A stretch of 64,000 nucleotides of DNA from Gammaproteobacteria bacterium. Lineage in GTDB: Bacteria; Pseudomonadota; Gammaproteobacteria; S012-40. Both the position numbers and the translations under genes were made by a program. The notes under the pieces were generated by a model. That model did no database searches. It was not told where the DNA came from and worked only from the letters and a program-made list of their open reading frames with translations. This document shows positions 52,095 through 61,903 of the stretch, one piece after another. The DNA lies in the NCBI GenBank assembly GCA_029884425.1, contig JAOUHV010000010.1, positions 1 to 64,000 on the forward strand, written 5' to 3'. Positions within the stretch are counted from its first letter, which is position 1. The number at the start of each line of letters is the position of its first letter.

Positions 52095-52872
52095 CCCTTT
52101 GGCCGGTGTCTCGGTGCTGGTGACGCGCCCCGAGCACCAGGCCGGTCCGCTGTGCGAACTGATTGAGGCCGCAGGCGGCCGGGCGGTGCGGTTTCCGGTG
52201 CTGGAAATTGCCGATCCGCAGGATCTGGCGTCAGTGCAGGCGCAGATTGATCGCCTTGACCAGTTCGACATTGCCATTTTCATCAGTCCCAACGCCGTGC
52301 AGCGCGCCGTCAATCTGGTGCGCGCACAGCGTGAATTTCCCGCATCGTTGCAGATCGCGGCGGTGGGCCGCGCCAGTGCCAAGGCATTGGCCAAGATGGG
52401 GCTGGAAACCGATATTTTTCCCGCCACTCGCTTTGACAGCGAAGCCTTGCTGGAAATGCCACAATTGCAACAGGTGGTCAACAAGCGCATTTTGATTTTC
52501 CGTGGCGAAGGTGGTCGCGAAGTGCTGGCCGAAACGCTGAAGCAGCGTGGCGCCCAGGTGGAATATGCCGAGGTCTATCGACGGGTGAAGCCTGGAGCCG
52601 ATGTGTCGCAGTTGATGCGTGCCTGGGCTCGCGGAGATATCGACTTGGTCACGGTGACCAGTAACGAAGGTTTGAGTAATCTGTACGACATGGTTGGGCA
52701 ACTGGGGCGGCGCTGGTTATTGGCGACGCCACTGGTGGTGGTCAGCGAGCGAGGCGTGCAGGCGGCGCAGCAATTGGGATTTTCCCGCATATTGTTGGCA
52801 GATCAGGCCAGTGATCAGGCGGTGTTGATGGCAGTGGAACGCTGGCGAGCATCGGCGCAGACGCCGACGTGA
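52084..52872 (+). CDS. hemD: Uroporphyrinogen-III synthase
   Basis: 262 residues, two-domain HemD fold. It closes and inverts ring D to give uroporphyrinogen III. The family is poorly conserved; recognisable parts are [62 protein letters not shown] and YAEVYRRV, then [12 protein letters not shown]. Overlap with hemC and the next genes confirm the identity. Confidence 0.92.
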   Translation: MANSPLAGVSVLVTRPEHQAGPLCELIEAAGGRAVRFPVLEIADPQDLASVQAQIDRLDQFDIAIFISPNAVQRAVNLVRAQREFPASLQIAAVGRASAKALAKMGLETDIFPATRFDSEALLEMPQLQQVVNKRILIFRGEGGREVLAETLKQRGAQVEYAEVYRRVKPGADVSQLMRAWARGDIDLVTVTSNEGLSNLYDMVGQLGRRWLLATPLVVVSERGVQAAQQLGFSRILLADQASDQAVLMAVERWRASAQTPT

Positions 52873-52905
52873 AGCTGATGTGTGCGATTGAGGTGAAGGT
52901 TGAAA

Positions 52906-54147
52906 ATGGCAGACGACAAACACGATAGCGTTATAGAAGCGGCAACCGCAAAGGTGGCCGAGCCCGCGGTTGACACGACAGCGACCACCGCCAAGGCCGA
53001 TGATGGCAAGCACAAGACGTCGCACCCGCGAGCGAGTGGTGCGCATCGCACGCATTCCGGTGGCAGCAAAACCGCAGTTACGCTGGCGGTGTTGGCCATC
53101 CTGGCGGCGGGTGCCTCGGGCGGCGGCATGTACTGGATGTGGATGCAAATGCAGCGTCTGCAGCAGGACGAAGCGCAGCGCGCCGAGGGTGTGGTGTCAT
53201 CCGTGCGCAACGACATGGCGCAGTTACGAACCGACATTATTGCCAGTCAGCAAACCCTGGAGAATCAGGCCAGCCAATCGGTGACGCAGGCGGTGGAAAG
53301 GCTGGTGGAAGCAACCAGCCGGCAGCAGCGAATCGAACAGGAACAGGAAGCGCTGCGCATCAGTCTGGAGGGTGTGTATGCCCGCATCGGCAACACCAAT
53401 CGCGGCTGGATGCTGCGCGAGGCAGACTACCTGCTGCAGGTTGCCAATCATCGGCTGAAGCTTGAACGCGATTTGCCAACCGCAATTGAGGCGTTGCGCC
53501 TGGCCGATTTGCGCTTGAAATCAGTTGGCGATCCGGCGCTGCTGAATGTGCGCGAAACCATCGCCGCTGAAATTGGCTCGCTGGAACGATATTCCGCGCC
53601 TGATCGTGTAGCCATTTCCAGTACGCTGGCGGCCTTGTCGACGCAAATTGTCGAACTGCCGTTGCGCGGCAAATGGCAGCCAGAGGCGCAGCGTCAAGCC
53701 AGCAGTGCCGAGCAGTCGCATCGTTTTGACGAACTGCCCAGCATGATTTGGGAATCCTTGAAGCAACTGATTGTGGTGCGGGTTAACGACCGGCCAGTGG
53801 AGCCGACGTTGCCACCGGAAAAATCTGCGTTCCTTTATCAAAATCTGCAGCTCAAGCTGGAACAGGCTCGCCTGGCGTTGATGCAGCATGACACCACGCT
53901 TTACCGCAGCAATTTGCATGACACCCAGCGCTGGATCAAAGGTCACTTCAACATGGATGCGCCACCAGTGCGCGCTATGCTGGCCAAACTCAACGAGCTG
54001 GATGTCACCGAGTTAAATCCAGCCCTGCCGGACATCAGCGCGTCTCTGCGTACGCTGCACACTGTGCTTCCGCGTATCAAAGCAGATGGCAGTCGTATCG
54101 GTGGTGGCAATGCTTTTCCACCTGTCGCTGCGGCTGGAGGAAAGTAA
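52906..54147 (+). CDS. hemX: HemX-family membrane protein
   Basis: 413 residues. A low-complexity Ala/Thr/His-rich cytoplasmic N-terminus (about 1-52) is followed by one membrane helix (about 54-78, AVTLAVLAILAAGASGGG) and a long helical periplasmic domain with coiled-coil start (MQRLQQDEAQRAEG) and the conserved LREADYLLQVANHRLKLERD. HemX in the hem operon is often mis-annotated as a methyltransferase; no such domain is present. Function in haem synthesis is unproven. ATG 52906 chosen; TTG 52900 is two codons upstream. Confidence 0.88.
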   Translation: MADDKHDSVIEAATAKVAEPAVDTTATTAKADDGKHKTSHPRASGAHRTHSGGSKTAVTLAVLAILAAGASGGGMYWMWMQMQRLQQDEAQRAEGVVSSVRNDMAQLRTDIIASQQTLENQASQSVTQAVERLVEATSRQQRIEQEQEALRISLEGVYARIGNTNRGWMLREADYLLQVANHRLKLERDLPTAIEALRLADLRLKSVGDPALLNVRETIAAEIGSLERYSAPDRVAISSTLAALSTQIVELPLRGKWQPEAQRQASSAEQSHRFDELPSMIWESLKQLIVVRVNDRPVEPTLPPEKSAFLYQNLQLKLEQARLALMQHDTTLYRSNLHDTQRWIKGHFNMDAPPVRAMLAKLNELDVTELNPALPDISASLRTLHTVLPRIKADGSRIGGGNAFPPVAAAGGK

Positions 54148-54150
54148 TCG

Positions 54151-55362
54151 ATGAAAGTGCTTGTGTTGACGTTGGCGGTGTTGGTGGGAGGCAGTGCGCT
54201 GGCAGTGTTTCTCAGACAAGACCCGGGGCACGTGCTGATCAGCTACCAAAAATACACGGTTGAAATGTCGCTGGTGCTGTTTGTGATTCTGACCGTGTTG
54301 ACCGTGTTGCTGCTGTATGTGGTGGTGACCGTGGTCAATAATATTCGTCTTGGGCCAGAGCGTTACCGCAAATGGCGAGCGCAGCGCAATCAGCAACGGG
54401 CCTATGACACCTTGAACAAAGGTCTGCTGGCCTCTGCCGAAGGTGAATGGAAAAAAGCCGAAAAAAATCTGCTGGCCTACGTCAAGGACAGCAACAATCC
54501 ACGCACGGCCTATCTGGCGGCGGCCAAGGCAGCCCAGGCCCAGGGCGCGGCCGAGCGACGCGACGAATACCTGAAATTGGCGCACCAGTTTGCTGGCGGT
54601 GATGATGCCGCGGTCGACATGATTCGCGCCGAACTGCAAATTGACTCCGGCGAGTGGAATGAAGCGCAGACTTTGCTGGAACGGCTGCGTCAACGTTATC
54701 CAAAAAATTCGCATGTGCTGCTGTTGCTGATCAGTGTCTACGAGCAGTTGTCGAACTGGGAAGCGATGCTGGTATTGTTGCCCGAACTGTATCGTCGCAA
54801 GGTATTGCCCGAAACGCGTTTGCAGGAGCTGGAGCGTTTGGCTTATCAGGGCAAACTGATAGCGGCGAGCAACGCCGAGGATACAACCGAACTGACCAAT
54901 GTCTGGGAAGCTATCCCCAAGCGCTGGCGCGAAGATGCGGCGGTGCTTGGTCGCTATCTGCGCTACGTCATCGTGCGCGGTGACATGGAGCAGGCCGAAT
55001 CATTGTTGCGCGCATCGCTGGCGCAGCAGTGGAACGAGCAACTGGTTTATCTGTTTGGTTTGCTGCACTTGCCCAATGCACCACAGGCGCTAGGCTGGAT
55101 GGAAAAAACCTTGTTGCCCGGCCATCAGGGCGACACGGTGTTGTTGCAGGCGCTTGGCCGGGTCGCAATGCAGGCCCGCCTGTGGGGCAAGGCGCGCACT
55201 TATCTTGAAGCGGCGACGCGACAAGGAGCCGAGCCGGAAATTTATTTTAATCTGGCAACCGTACTGGAAAAACTCGATAACACCGACGCCGCACGCGAGT
55301 GTTATCGCAAAGGATTGGCTGCTGCATCGCAACAGCGGGAAAAGTTGGTGTTGAAGTCGTAG
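54151..55362 (+). CDS. hemY: HemY-family protein with TPR repeats
   Basis: 403 residues. Two N-terminal membrane helices (about 3-20 and 40-62) are followed by a TPR-type helical repeat domain (YDTLNKGLLASAEGEWKKAEKNL, NPRTAYLAAAKAAQAQGA, and so on). This is the enteric-type HemY, not the protoporphyrinogen oxidase of Gram-positives. Role suggested in late porphyrin steps. Last gene of hemCDXY; followed by a strong terminator. Confidence 0.9.
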   Translation: MKVLVLTLAVLVGGSALAVFLRQDPGHVLISYQKYTVEMSLVLFVILTVLTVLLLYVVVTVVNNIRLGPERYRKWRAQRNQQRAYDTLNKGLLASAEGEWKKAEKNLLAYVKDSNNPRTAYLAAAKAAQAQGAAERRDEYLKLAHQFAGGDDAAVDMIRAELQIDSGEWNEAQTLLERLRQRYPKNSHVLLLLISVYEQLSNWEAMLVLLPELYRRKVLPETRLQELERLAYQGKLIAASNAEDTTELTNVWEAIPKRWREDAAVLGRYLRYVIVRGDMEQAESLLRASLAQQWNEQLVYLFGLLHLPNAPQALGWMEKTLLPGHQGDTVLLQALGRVAMQARLWGKARTYLEAATRQGAEPEIYFNLATVLEKLDNTDAARECYRKGLAAASQQREKLVLKS

Positions 55363-55384
55363 AGCTTTTTGCAGCCGACAAATG

Positions 55385-55414
55385 AAAAAGGCGATGAATC
55401 CTCATCGCCTTTTT
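55385..55414. terminator. Bidirectional intrinsic terminator after hemY
   Basis: A perfect 13-bp stem AAAAAGGCGATGA / TCATCGCCTTTTT with an ATCC loop, then further T. It serves hemY (plus) and the convergent malate:quinone oxidoreductase-like gene (minus). Confidence 0.9.
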
Positions 55415-55438
55415 TGTTGGCTGATACTTTTGCCGAGA

Positions 55439-56758
55439 TTACTTCAGTTCTTGCTTCAGTAACGACTCGTTAATGTTGCAGCCCAGGTGTTCGCTGATGA
55501 TGCGCATGTCGCGTTCGGCGTTAAACAGGCAGCTGGTGGCGCCGGGGGAGGGCGTCATGTTGAAAATAATGCCGTTGCCAGGATTGATTTTCGCTTCGCC
55601 CAAATGCAGTTTGCGGTTGATCTTGTCGATCATTACCGGGCGAATGCCGCCGACATTTTTGGCGAATTCCAGATCTGACAATTGCAGCGTTGGTACCACT
55701 TTGCGCGCGTCCTTGAGGAACAGTCGGCGGCGGATCAGCGGAATTTCGAACAGGAAATTTTTCAGCAGATACTGGCGAATGTCTTTGACCTTGAACAGGT
55801 CGAACAGTACCGCCATGGCGCGCGCATCCAGGCCGAACACCTGGAAAAACTCATGCATGGTGCCGAAGTTGTAGCGCTCCAGCATGGGCAGCATCAATGC
55901 TGTGGGTCCAAAGCGGGTTTTGCCATCGACCAGTACGTCGGGATCACCATGGATCGCTGCGAAAGGCAGTTTGTCATTTTGTACGGTGTAGACTTTGCCG
56001 TTGAGCACTGAAGGCGTGTAGTAAAAACTGCCCGCAACCGGCAAACACGCGAACTCCAGACCAAAGCCCATGCGCTGGGCGAACAGCAAACTGTGACCGC
56101 CGGCAGAAACCACCACAAAGCGGGTGTTGATGGTGCCTTCGTTGGTGATGACGTCGTAGCCGTTATCGCGAGGCTCAATGCGCAGCACTTTGGTGTTGAG
56201 TCGTACTTCGATGTTTTTGCCGCTGGCTTGCTTGGCATCGCTGGCCATCGCTTCGGACAATTGCTGGAAGTTGACTGCGCTGTAGTCGTTGCGAGCACCG
56301 ACACCGACAATTTCTTCTTTGCGGCCTCCGACGACCTTGGGTTCGATCTTGGCGATGTCGCTTGATTCGAACAATTCCATGGTCGGAAAGTGCGGGCTGA
56401 ATTTTTCAAAACGTGCGCGCAGCGAGTCGCATTCGTCACGGCCTACACCCAGTACCATTTTTGGATAGCGGCGCATCAGGCGGTCGCGTGCACTGTGGGC
56501 GCTGGCATAGCGCTCCAGCATGGCGGCGGCAGACTTTACCTGAATGGCTTTTTCCAGCGAGTAATTGGTTTCGATGTCGCCACAATGCAGGGTCTGACTG
56601 TTGTTGCGGCCATGAGAATTGAGCGAGGCCAGGCTGGCATATTTCTCAGTCAGGGTGATGTTTTTCAGATCAGTGTATCTGGCGAGGGTGTGTAGCAGCG
56701 CGGTGCCGGAAACTCCGCCACCGATAATCACTACGTCTTTTGGTGAACTCTCGGTCAT
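55439..56758 (-). CDS. Malate:quinone oxidoreductase-like FAD protein
   Basis: 439 residues. The N-terminal FAD fold is DVVIIGGGVSGTALLHTLARY, followed by NSHGRNNSQTLHCGDIETNYS and a C-terminal GATSCLFNAERDM. This resembles the short Mqo-type branch (COG0579) known from epsilonproteobacteria rather than the ~490-residue enteric Mqo. It would oxidise malate and reduce the quinone pool at the inner membrane face. A different 2-hydroxyacid substrate (for example 2-hydroxyglutarate, LhgO-like) is possible. Confidence 0.7.
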   Translation of the reverse strand: MTESSPKDVVIIGGGVSGTALLHTLARYTDLKNITLTEKYASLASLNSHGRNNSQTLHCGDIETNYSLEKAIQVKSAAAMLERYASAHSARDRLMRRYPKMVLGVGRDECDSLRARFEKFSPHFPTMELFESSDIAKIEPKVVGGRKEEIVGVGARNDYSAVNFQQLSEAMASDAKQASGKNIEVRLNTKVLRIEPRDNGYDVITNEGTINTRFVVVSAGGHSLLFAQRMGFGLEFACLPVAGSFYYTPSVLNGKVYTVQNDKLPFAAIHGDPDVLVDGKTRFGPTALMLPMLERYNFGTMHEFFQVFGLDARAMAVLFDLFKVKDIRQYLLKNFLFEIPLIRRRLFLKDARKVVPTLQLSDLEFAKNVGGIRPVMIDKINRKLHLGEAKINPGNGIIFNMTPSPGATSCLFNAERDMRIISEHLGCNINESLLKQELK

Positions 56759-56917
56759 GGATGCAAAACTCGGATAGTCAGTCTTGTTGGTACCACATTA
56801 TCGACAGGAATGGACAAAAGTTGATCGAAATCAGTTGGCTGATTCGTGTCGGCAGAATGCGCAGTTGCGCCGCAGTATACCGGTTCCGTGGGAACGAATA
56901 AATATTTGGCTGGATGA

Positions 56918-56942
56918 CCCCGCAAGCGAATAGCCTGCGGGG
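56918..56942. repeat. Inverted repeat downstream of the ferredoxin reductase gene
   Basis: CCCCGCA (56918-56924) and TGCGGGG (56936-56942) with an 11-bp loop, 15 bp beyond the reductase stop on the minus strand. No strong U tract; possibly a weak terminator. Confidence 0.4.
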
Positions 56943-56957
56943 CCATGATGACGCGGC

Positions 56958-57968
56958 CTAATTGGCCGCGTACGTGAAGGCGTCGGCGTAGAAGTTATCG
57001 CTTTCCAGACCTTTTTCGGCAAACGCCTGGCGTCCGGCGTCTATCATCGCGGGTGGTCCGCAGGCATACACTTCGTAATTGCGCATGCTGTGGAAGTCAT
57101 TGGCGATGGCTTGATGCACCAAGCCACGACGACCCTGCCAGGGATGGTCTGCAGCGATGTTGGACAGCACCGGCTTGTAGCGGATATTGGCGTAGTTGGC
57201 GGCCCATTCCTTGGCCAGCGCGTCCATGTACAGGTCTTTTTCTTCGCGAACACCCCAGTATAAATGCATGGAACGCTGGCAGCCCTGGGCGATTAAATGC
57301 TCGATAATGCTCTTGATCGGCGCAAAGCCTGTGCCGCCGGCCATGAAAATGATGGGATTGGTGGACTCGTCGCGAACAAAGAAACTGCCCAGCGGGCCTT
57401 CGATACGCAGGATGGCTTTTTCCTGCATTTCGTTGAATACCATATTGGTGAAATAACCATCGGGAATCTGGCGAATGTGCAGTTCCAGCAGTGCGTCGTC
57501 GTGCGGCGCATTGGCCAGGGAGAAGCTGCGACGGCGACCATCCTTGAGCAAAATATCGATGTACTGGCCGGCGAGAAATTCCAGGCGCTCGGTCATGGGC
57601 AATTTCAGTTTCATCTGCATGACATCGTCAGCGAGTTTTTGCAGTACGGCCACGCGGGTTGGCAGAATTTTGATTTCCTGATCCTTGGTGGCGCCGATTT
57701 CTTTGACTTCAAGCACGATGTCGCTGCTGGGAATGGCCTGACAGAACAGCGCCATGCCGGCGGTGCGTTCGGTGGCGCTCAGGGCAATGGGGTCGTCCTC
57801 GTAGCTGACTTCGCCGGAAACGATTTTGCCCTTGCAGGCACCGCAGGCGCCGCCCCGGCAACTGTAGGGCAGGTTGAAGCCGTGTCGCAAGCCTGCCTCG
57901 AGCAGGGTTTCGCCGTCTTCTGCATCGAAGTGGTGGCCGCTGGGTTGAATTTCAATTTTATAGCTCAT
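56958..57968 (-). CDS. Ferredoxin-NAD(P)H reductase-type electron transfer protein
   Basis: 336 residues in three parts. A plant-type [2Fe-2S] ferredoxin domain has C37, C42, C45 and C76 (SCRGGACGACKG and LFCQA). An FAD-binding domain has RRSFSLANAP, and an NAD(P)-binding domain has IIFMAGGTGFAPIKSIIEHL and ends with YACGPPAMIDAGRQAF. The arrangement matches reductases annotated as CDP-6-deoxy-delta-3,4-glucoseen reductase, and also phenol/benzoate oxygenase reductases. The partner is not visible in the window. Confidence 0.85.
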   Translation of the reverse strand: MSYKIEIQPSGHHFDAEDGETLLEAGLRHGFNLPYSCRGGACGACKGKIVSGEVSYEDDPIALSATERTAGMALFCQAIPSSDIVLEVKEIGATKDQEIKILPTRVAVLQKLADDVMQMKLKLPMTERLEFLAGQYIDILLKDGRRRSFSLANAPHDDALLELHIRQIPDGYFTNMVFNEMQEKAILRIEGPLGSFFVRDESTNPIIFMAGGTGFAPIKSIIEHLIAQGCQRSMHLYWGVREEKDLYMDALAKEWAANYANIRYKPVLSNIAADHPWQGRRGLVHQAIANDFHSMRNYEVYACGPPAMIDAGRQAFAEKGLESDNFYADAFTYAAN

Positions 57969-58036
57969 CGTTCTTCTTTGCGTTTAGGATACGGGTAGTC
58001 GGGTATTCTCGCTAATTTAGGCAGACAGGAAAAGAC

Positions 58037-58918
58037 GTGGAGATCAAATCAGTTATTGTGGGCTTGGGCGATATCGGTTTGCGCATCGCTTATCGGATAA
58101 AACTGCAGACCGGACAGGCGGCGCTGGGCTTGTGTCGTCGGCCAGAAAAGGCGGCGGACTACACTCATGTGGTGGCGCGGCAGATGGATTTGGATGCGGC
58201 AGAGGTGGGGGCGGCGGATTACACTGGCAAGGCGGTGTACTATCTGGCACCACCTCCGACCACCGGTGATAGCGATCCACGCATGGCCGCGTGGTTGCGC
58301 GGGATTCCGCTGACCGGATTGCCACTGAAGATTGTGCTGATCAGCACCACCGGTGTGTATGGCGATTGCGAGGGGGAATGGATTGACGAGCGGCAGCCGC
58401 TGAATCCCCAAACCGACCGTGCGCGGCGGCGGGTGGATGCCGAGCAACAATTGCAGCAATGGGCCGATCCGCTGGGGGTGGAGTGGCTGATTTTACGCGT
58501 GGCGGGTATTTATGGCCCGTGGCGTTTGCCGCTGGAGCGGTTACGGCAGGGAATGACGATTCTGGCCGAGGCGGACAGCGGCTACAGCAACCGCATTCAC
58601 GCCGATGATCTGGCGGCGGCGTGCGTGGCGGCAATGTATGGCGGTGATAATCGGCAAGTCATCAATGCCACCGATGGACATCCATCAAGCATGGGCGACT
58701 ATTTTCGTCAGGTGGCGCGTGAGTATGGTTTGGCGGCTCCGGCGGAGGTGGACTGGGCGCAGGCACAGCAGCAAATGTCGGCGGAGATGCTGTCGTATCT
58801 GCGCGAGTCCAAGCGAATCGACAATCAGCGCCTGCTGGCTCTGCCCGGATTTACGCTGATGTATCCGGATCTGAAATCGGGTCTGCATGCCTGTCGGTTG
58901 GCTGAAGGGGATTATTAG
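58037..58918 (+). CDS. NAD(P)-dependent SDR/epimerase-like protein (YeeZ type)
   Basis: 293 residues, extended Rossmann fold (VIVGLGDIGLRIAYRI at the N-terminus; IVLISTTGVYGDCEGEWIDE in the core; LILRVAGIYGPWRLPLERL; NRIHADDLAAACVAAM). It resembles the YeeZ family of nucleoside-diphosphate-sugar epimerase-like proteins. The usual YxxxK is not evident, so catalysis is uncertain. GTG start with AGGA 6 bp upstream. Confidence 0.75.
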   Translation: MEIKSVIVGLGDIGLRIAYRIKLQTGQAALGLCRRPEKAADYTHVVARQMDLDAAEVGAADYTGKAVYYLAPPPTTGDSDPRMAAWLRGIPLTGLPLKIVLISTTGVYGDCEGEWIDERQPLNPQTDRARRRVDAEQQLQQWADPLGVEWLILRVAGIYGPWRLPLERLRQGMTILAEADSGYSNRIHADDLAAACVAAMYGGDNRQVINATDGHPSSMGDYFRQVAREYGLAAPAEVDWAQAQQQMSAEMLSYLRESKRIDNQRLLALPGFTLMYPDLKSGLHACRLAEGDY

Positions 58919-58984
58919 CCGATGGCTACAGTCGACGGCGTATGCCGCCGATAACGTCGACAAGGGGAACCTTAGGGAAACCAG

Positions 58985-59641
58985 ATGGCATTTACGATCT
59001 ATGGCCCAGGCATTCGCGACGAGGTGAAACTCGATAACCTGTTTCGCGAACCGCAACTGGAAGAAACTGCCGCTATCCGTGCTGCTCGCGGTGTGGATGA
59101 TCAGACGCAGCAGCAGTCGCAACAGCAGCCGACGCCGCGTCAGCGGCTGGTGCAATCGCATGCGGGTAAGGCCTATGAGTCCACGCGCAACATTCGCCAG
59201 GAGCGCGAACTGGCGATCCGTGCTCATCAGTTGATGAGTTCGCCGGTGGTGACCCTGCACGAGCAAGCCACGATTGTGCAGGCGTGGCGACTGTTTCGCG
59301 AAAGCCGCTTCCGCTATGTGCCGGTGGTTGATGGGCTGGGTAAGGTGGTTGGCATCATGTCGGACAGGGCGTTGCTGCGTTACGCGGCGACCAGCGGAAA
59401 TGTGCCGCCGTATGCGGATGATTCCGAGCAGTCGCGGCTGATCATTCGACCGCTGATGAGCGCGCGCGTGGTAACGGCGACGCCGGACACGGAAATTCGC
59501 CAGATTGCGCGCCTGATGTTCGAACGACGCATCGGCGCTATGCCCATCGTCGATTTTTCCGGCAGTCTGGTGGGTATCATTACCCGCAGCGACATCTTGC
59601 GGACGCTGGTGAACAACGCGCCGCTGGAGTTGTGGATCTAG
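58985..59641 (+). CDS. Protein with a pair of CBS domains
   Basis: 218 residues. A polar, Gln-rich N-terminal region (about 1-75) is followed by two CBS domains (about 80-140: LMSSPVVTLHEQATIVQAW; about 150-215: LMSARVVTATPDTEIRQIA). CBS pairs bind adenosine nucleotides and regulate partner proteins; no effector domain is attached, so it is a stand-alone regulator. Convergent with the GGDEF-EAL gene, with a 3-bp gap. Confidence 0.85.
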   Translation: MAFTIYGPGIRDEVKLDNLFREPQLEETAAIRAARGVDDQTQQQSQQQPTPRQRLVQSHAGKAYESTRNIRQERELAIRAHQLMSSPVVTLHEQATIVQAWRLFRESRFRYVPVVDGLGKVVGIMSDRALLRYAATSGNVPPYADDSEQSRLIIRPLMSARVVTATPDTEIRQIARLMFERRIGAMPIVDFSGSLVGIITRSDILRTLVNNAPLELWI

Positions 59642-59644
59642 TTG

Positions 59645-61903
59645 TTACATCTCTACCGGCTCGGCAATGCCGTGGCCTTGCACAAAATCAATTCCGATCT
59701 CTTCCAGGGCGTACAGAATGTCGTCGTTTTCAACAAACTCGGCAATGGTCTGGATGCCCAGCACATGGCCGATCTGGTGAAAGGCTTCCACCATTGCCAG
59801 ATCAACTTTGCTCTGCGTGATATTGCGCACGAAGGAACCATCAATCTTCAGGTAATCAATGTTCAGGCGTTTCAGGTAACTGAACGATGACATGCCGCTG
59901 CCAAAATCATCCAGCGCAAACCGGCAGCCGAGTGATTTTAATTCGCGAATAAATTGGGTCGCGTTGAGCCAGTTGGCAATCGCCGCAGTTTCGGTAATTT
60001 CAAAACAGATTTTGTGTGGATTAATGCCACTGTGCTGAAATTCGTTCAGCACATAGCCGAGAAAACTGTCGTCAGTGAACGATTGGGCGGAAATGTTGAT
60101 GGTCCACAATTCGGCATTGAGGTCATCGTGTTGTCCAGAGGCCAACGTGTGCAGTGCATGACGTATGACCCAGCGGTCAATGTTGGTCATCAGGCCAAAG
60201 CGCTCGGCAGCAGGAATAAATGCCAATGGCGAAATGAGCTGGCCATTGGTGTCTATCATTCGCAGCAATAACTCAAAATGCTGACCGCCAACGGTGTTGC
60301 GGGTGGGGCGAATCAGTTGGCGGTGAATCAAAAAGCGGTCTTCTTCCAGCGCGCGGGTGATATTGGAGGTTTGCAGCATGTCGCCGTGATGCTGATTGAT
60401 TTCATTGTCATCCAGACTATGAATCCAGGCGCGATTGCGGCCTTGATCTTTGGCGACATAACAAGCGGCATCGGCCTGACGCAACGCATCGATAGCGCCC
60501 TCGGAGAATTGATCGATCAGCACGATGCCGATGCTGGCGCCGACTTTGAAAATGTTGTCCTGCCAGGAAAAGCGGAAATTTTGTACGCGCAGCAGCAACT
60601 GGTTGGCTATGCTGAGCGCCTGTTCGGCTTCGCAGTTTTCCAACAGCAAACCAAATTCATCGCCACCCAGTCGCGCCAAGGTGTCGTTGTAACGAATGTC
60701 ATGCTGCAGCAGCTCTGACAGGTCCTGCAGTAATTTATCGCCAGCGTCATGGCCACAGGTGTCGTTGACGATTTTGAACTGATCCAGGTCAATGTACAGC
60801 AACGCGTGTTGCTCGTTGCGCAAGCGAGCCAGTTCAATGGCCTGACCAAGGCGACGCTCAAATTCGCGACGATTGAGCAGGCTGGTGAGCACGTCATGTT
60901 GTGCGTGCCAGTGAAGCTGGCTGCTGATCATCCGTGAATGAGTGACATCGCGGAATACAATCACATGGCCGCTGCAGATATTTTGCTCGCAACGCAGTGG
61001 CGAAATGCTACCTTCGACGGCATAAATTTCATGGTGGCGATTTTTCAGTTGCAACTCGCCGGGAAGATCTACTGTGGTGTTGTATTCGCTGGTCAGCAAA
61101 TCCAGTGGCCGGTCAGTGCGCTCATCAGAGACACAAATGACACCGCTAAATGGCTGGCCTTGGGCTTCATCATTTGTCCAGCCGCACAGCGATTCGGCGA
61201 CAGGATTGAGGAAAGTGATGCGTTTTTCGTTGTCTACGGAAATGACCGCTTCGCCCAGGGCTTTCAGGGTGGTCTGCGCCTGGTGTTTTTCTCGCCGCAG
61301 ATCAGTTTCCATGCGGCTGGTGCGGCGCATGACCAGTGCGGCGACGATAATGGCCAACGCAATGGTGGCGATATCAAACAGGCCGATGAAGCGTGCGATT
61401 TGCTGATGCTCATTTTTTGCGCTCAGGAGTCGTTCCTGTGTGGTGCGATCAAGGTGTTTGATGAGCGATTCCAGGTTTTCGGCGAGCTGTTGCCCGGTTT
61501 CCATTTCTGTTTGCAGGTCTTGGGTATGGTTCGCATGCAGTTGCACTACCTTGGTGAGTAGTTGGCTGGCAGGCGTCAGTGACGCACCCTGAGGGTGTTT
61601 GGCCAGTTCGTCGATGGTGTGTTTGATTTGTTGCAGTGGAACGCTGAGTCGTTGGTAGTTTTCCAGCGCCAGTGCGTTGCTGTTGGTCTGGATTTGATAA
61701 ATCGCCAGGTTGTTGTAGCGCAGTAGTTGCAGCAGCGAATGCGCAGCTTGGGTTTGTTGGTCGTGAATGCTGGCAATGGTGAAATTGGCGTCGCGAGTGT
61801 TATGGACGTAGCGTTGTCCCGTAAAGCTGACGAGTGCCATCAGGATGACAATCAGCAAGAATCCGGAACCCACGCTGTGTTGGGTGCTCATAATTTTATT
61901 CAT
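59645..61903 (-). CDS. Membrane sensor with PAS, GGDEF and EAL domains
   Basis: About 752 residues from ATG 61903 (start uncertain; 61891 also possible). Two membrane helices (near 10-28 and 175-200) enclose a helical periplasmic sensor. Then come a PAS domain (VISVDNEKRITFLNPVAESLCGW), a GGDEF domain with intact RLGGDEF and an I-site RYND five residues before it, and an EAL domain. The EAL signature reads FELLLR (ELL instead of EAL), but the other catalytic motifs are present: INISAQS, EITE, LDDFGSG, LKIDGSF and EFVEN. It may both make and break c-di-GMP. Confidence 0.85.
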   Translation of the reverse strand: MNKIMSTQHSVGSGFLLIVILMALVSFTGQRYVHNTRDANFTIASIHDQQTQAAHSLLQLLRYNNLAIYQIQTNSNALALENYQRLSVPLQQIKHTIDELAKHPQGASLTPASQLLTKVVQLHANHTQDLQTEMETGQQLAENLESLIKHLDRTTQERLLSAKNEHQQIARFIGLFDIATIALAIIVAALVMRRTSRMETDLRREKHQAQTTLKALGEAVISVDNEKRITFLNPVAESLCGWTNDEAQGQPFSGVICVSDERTDRPLDLLTSEYNTTVDLPGELQLKNRHHEIYAVEGSISPLRCEQNICSGHVIVFRDVTHSRMISSQLHWHAQHDVLTSLLNRREFERRLGQAIELARLRNEQHALLYIDLDQFKIVNDTCGHDAGDKLLQDLSELLQHDIRYNDTLARLGGDEFGLLLENCEAEQALSIANQLLLRVQNFRFSWQDNIFKVGASIGIVLIDQFSEGAIDALRQADAACYVAKDQGRNRAWIHSLDDNEINQHHGDMLQTSNITRALEEDRFLIHRQLIRPTRNTVGGQHFELLLRMIDTNGQLISPLAFIPAAERFGLMTNIDRWVIRHALHTLASGQHDDLNAELWTINISAQSFTDDSFLGYVLNEFQHSGINPHKICFEITETAAIANWLNATQFIRELKSLGCRFALDDFGSGMSSFSYLKRLNIDYLKIDGSFVRNITQSKVDLAMVEAFHQIGHVLGIQTIAEFVENDDILYALEEIGIDFVQGHGIAEPVEM

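Noticed and set aside
52084-55362. HemX as a uroporphyrinogen-III methyltransferase
   Set aside because: The sequence has only one membrane helix and a helical periplasmic part; no methyltransferase motifs. The name in databases is historical.
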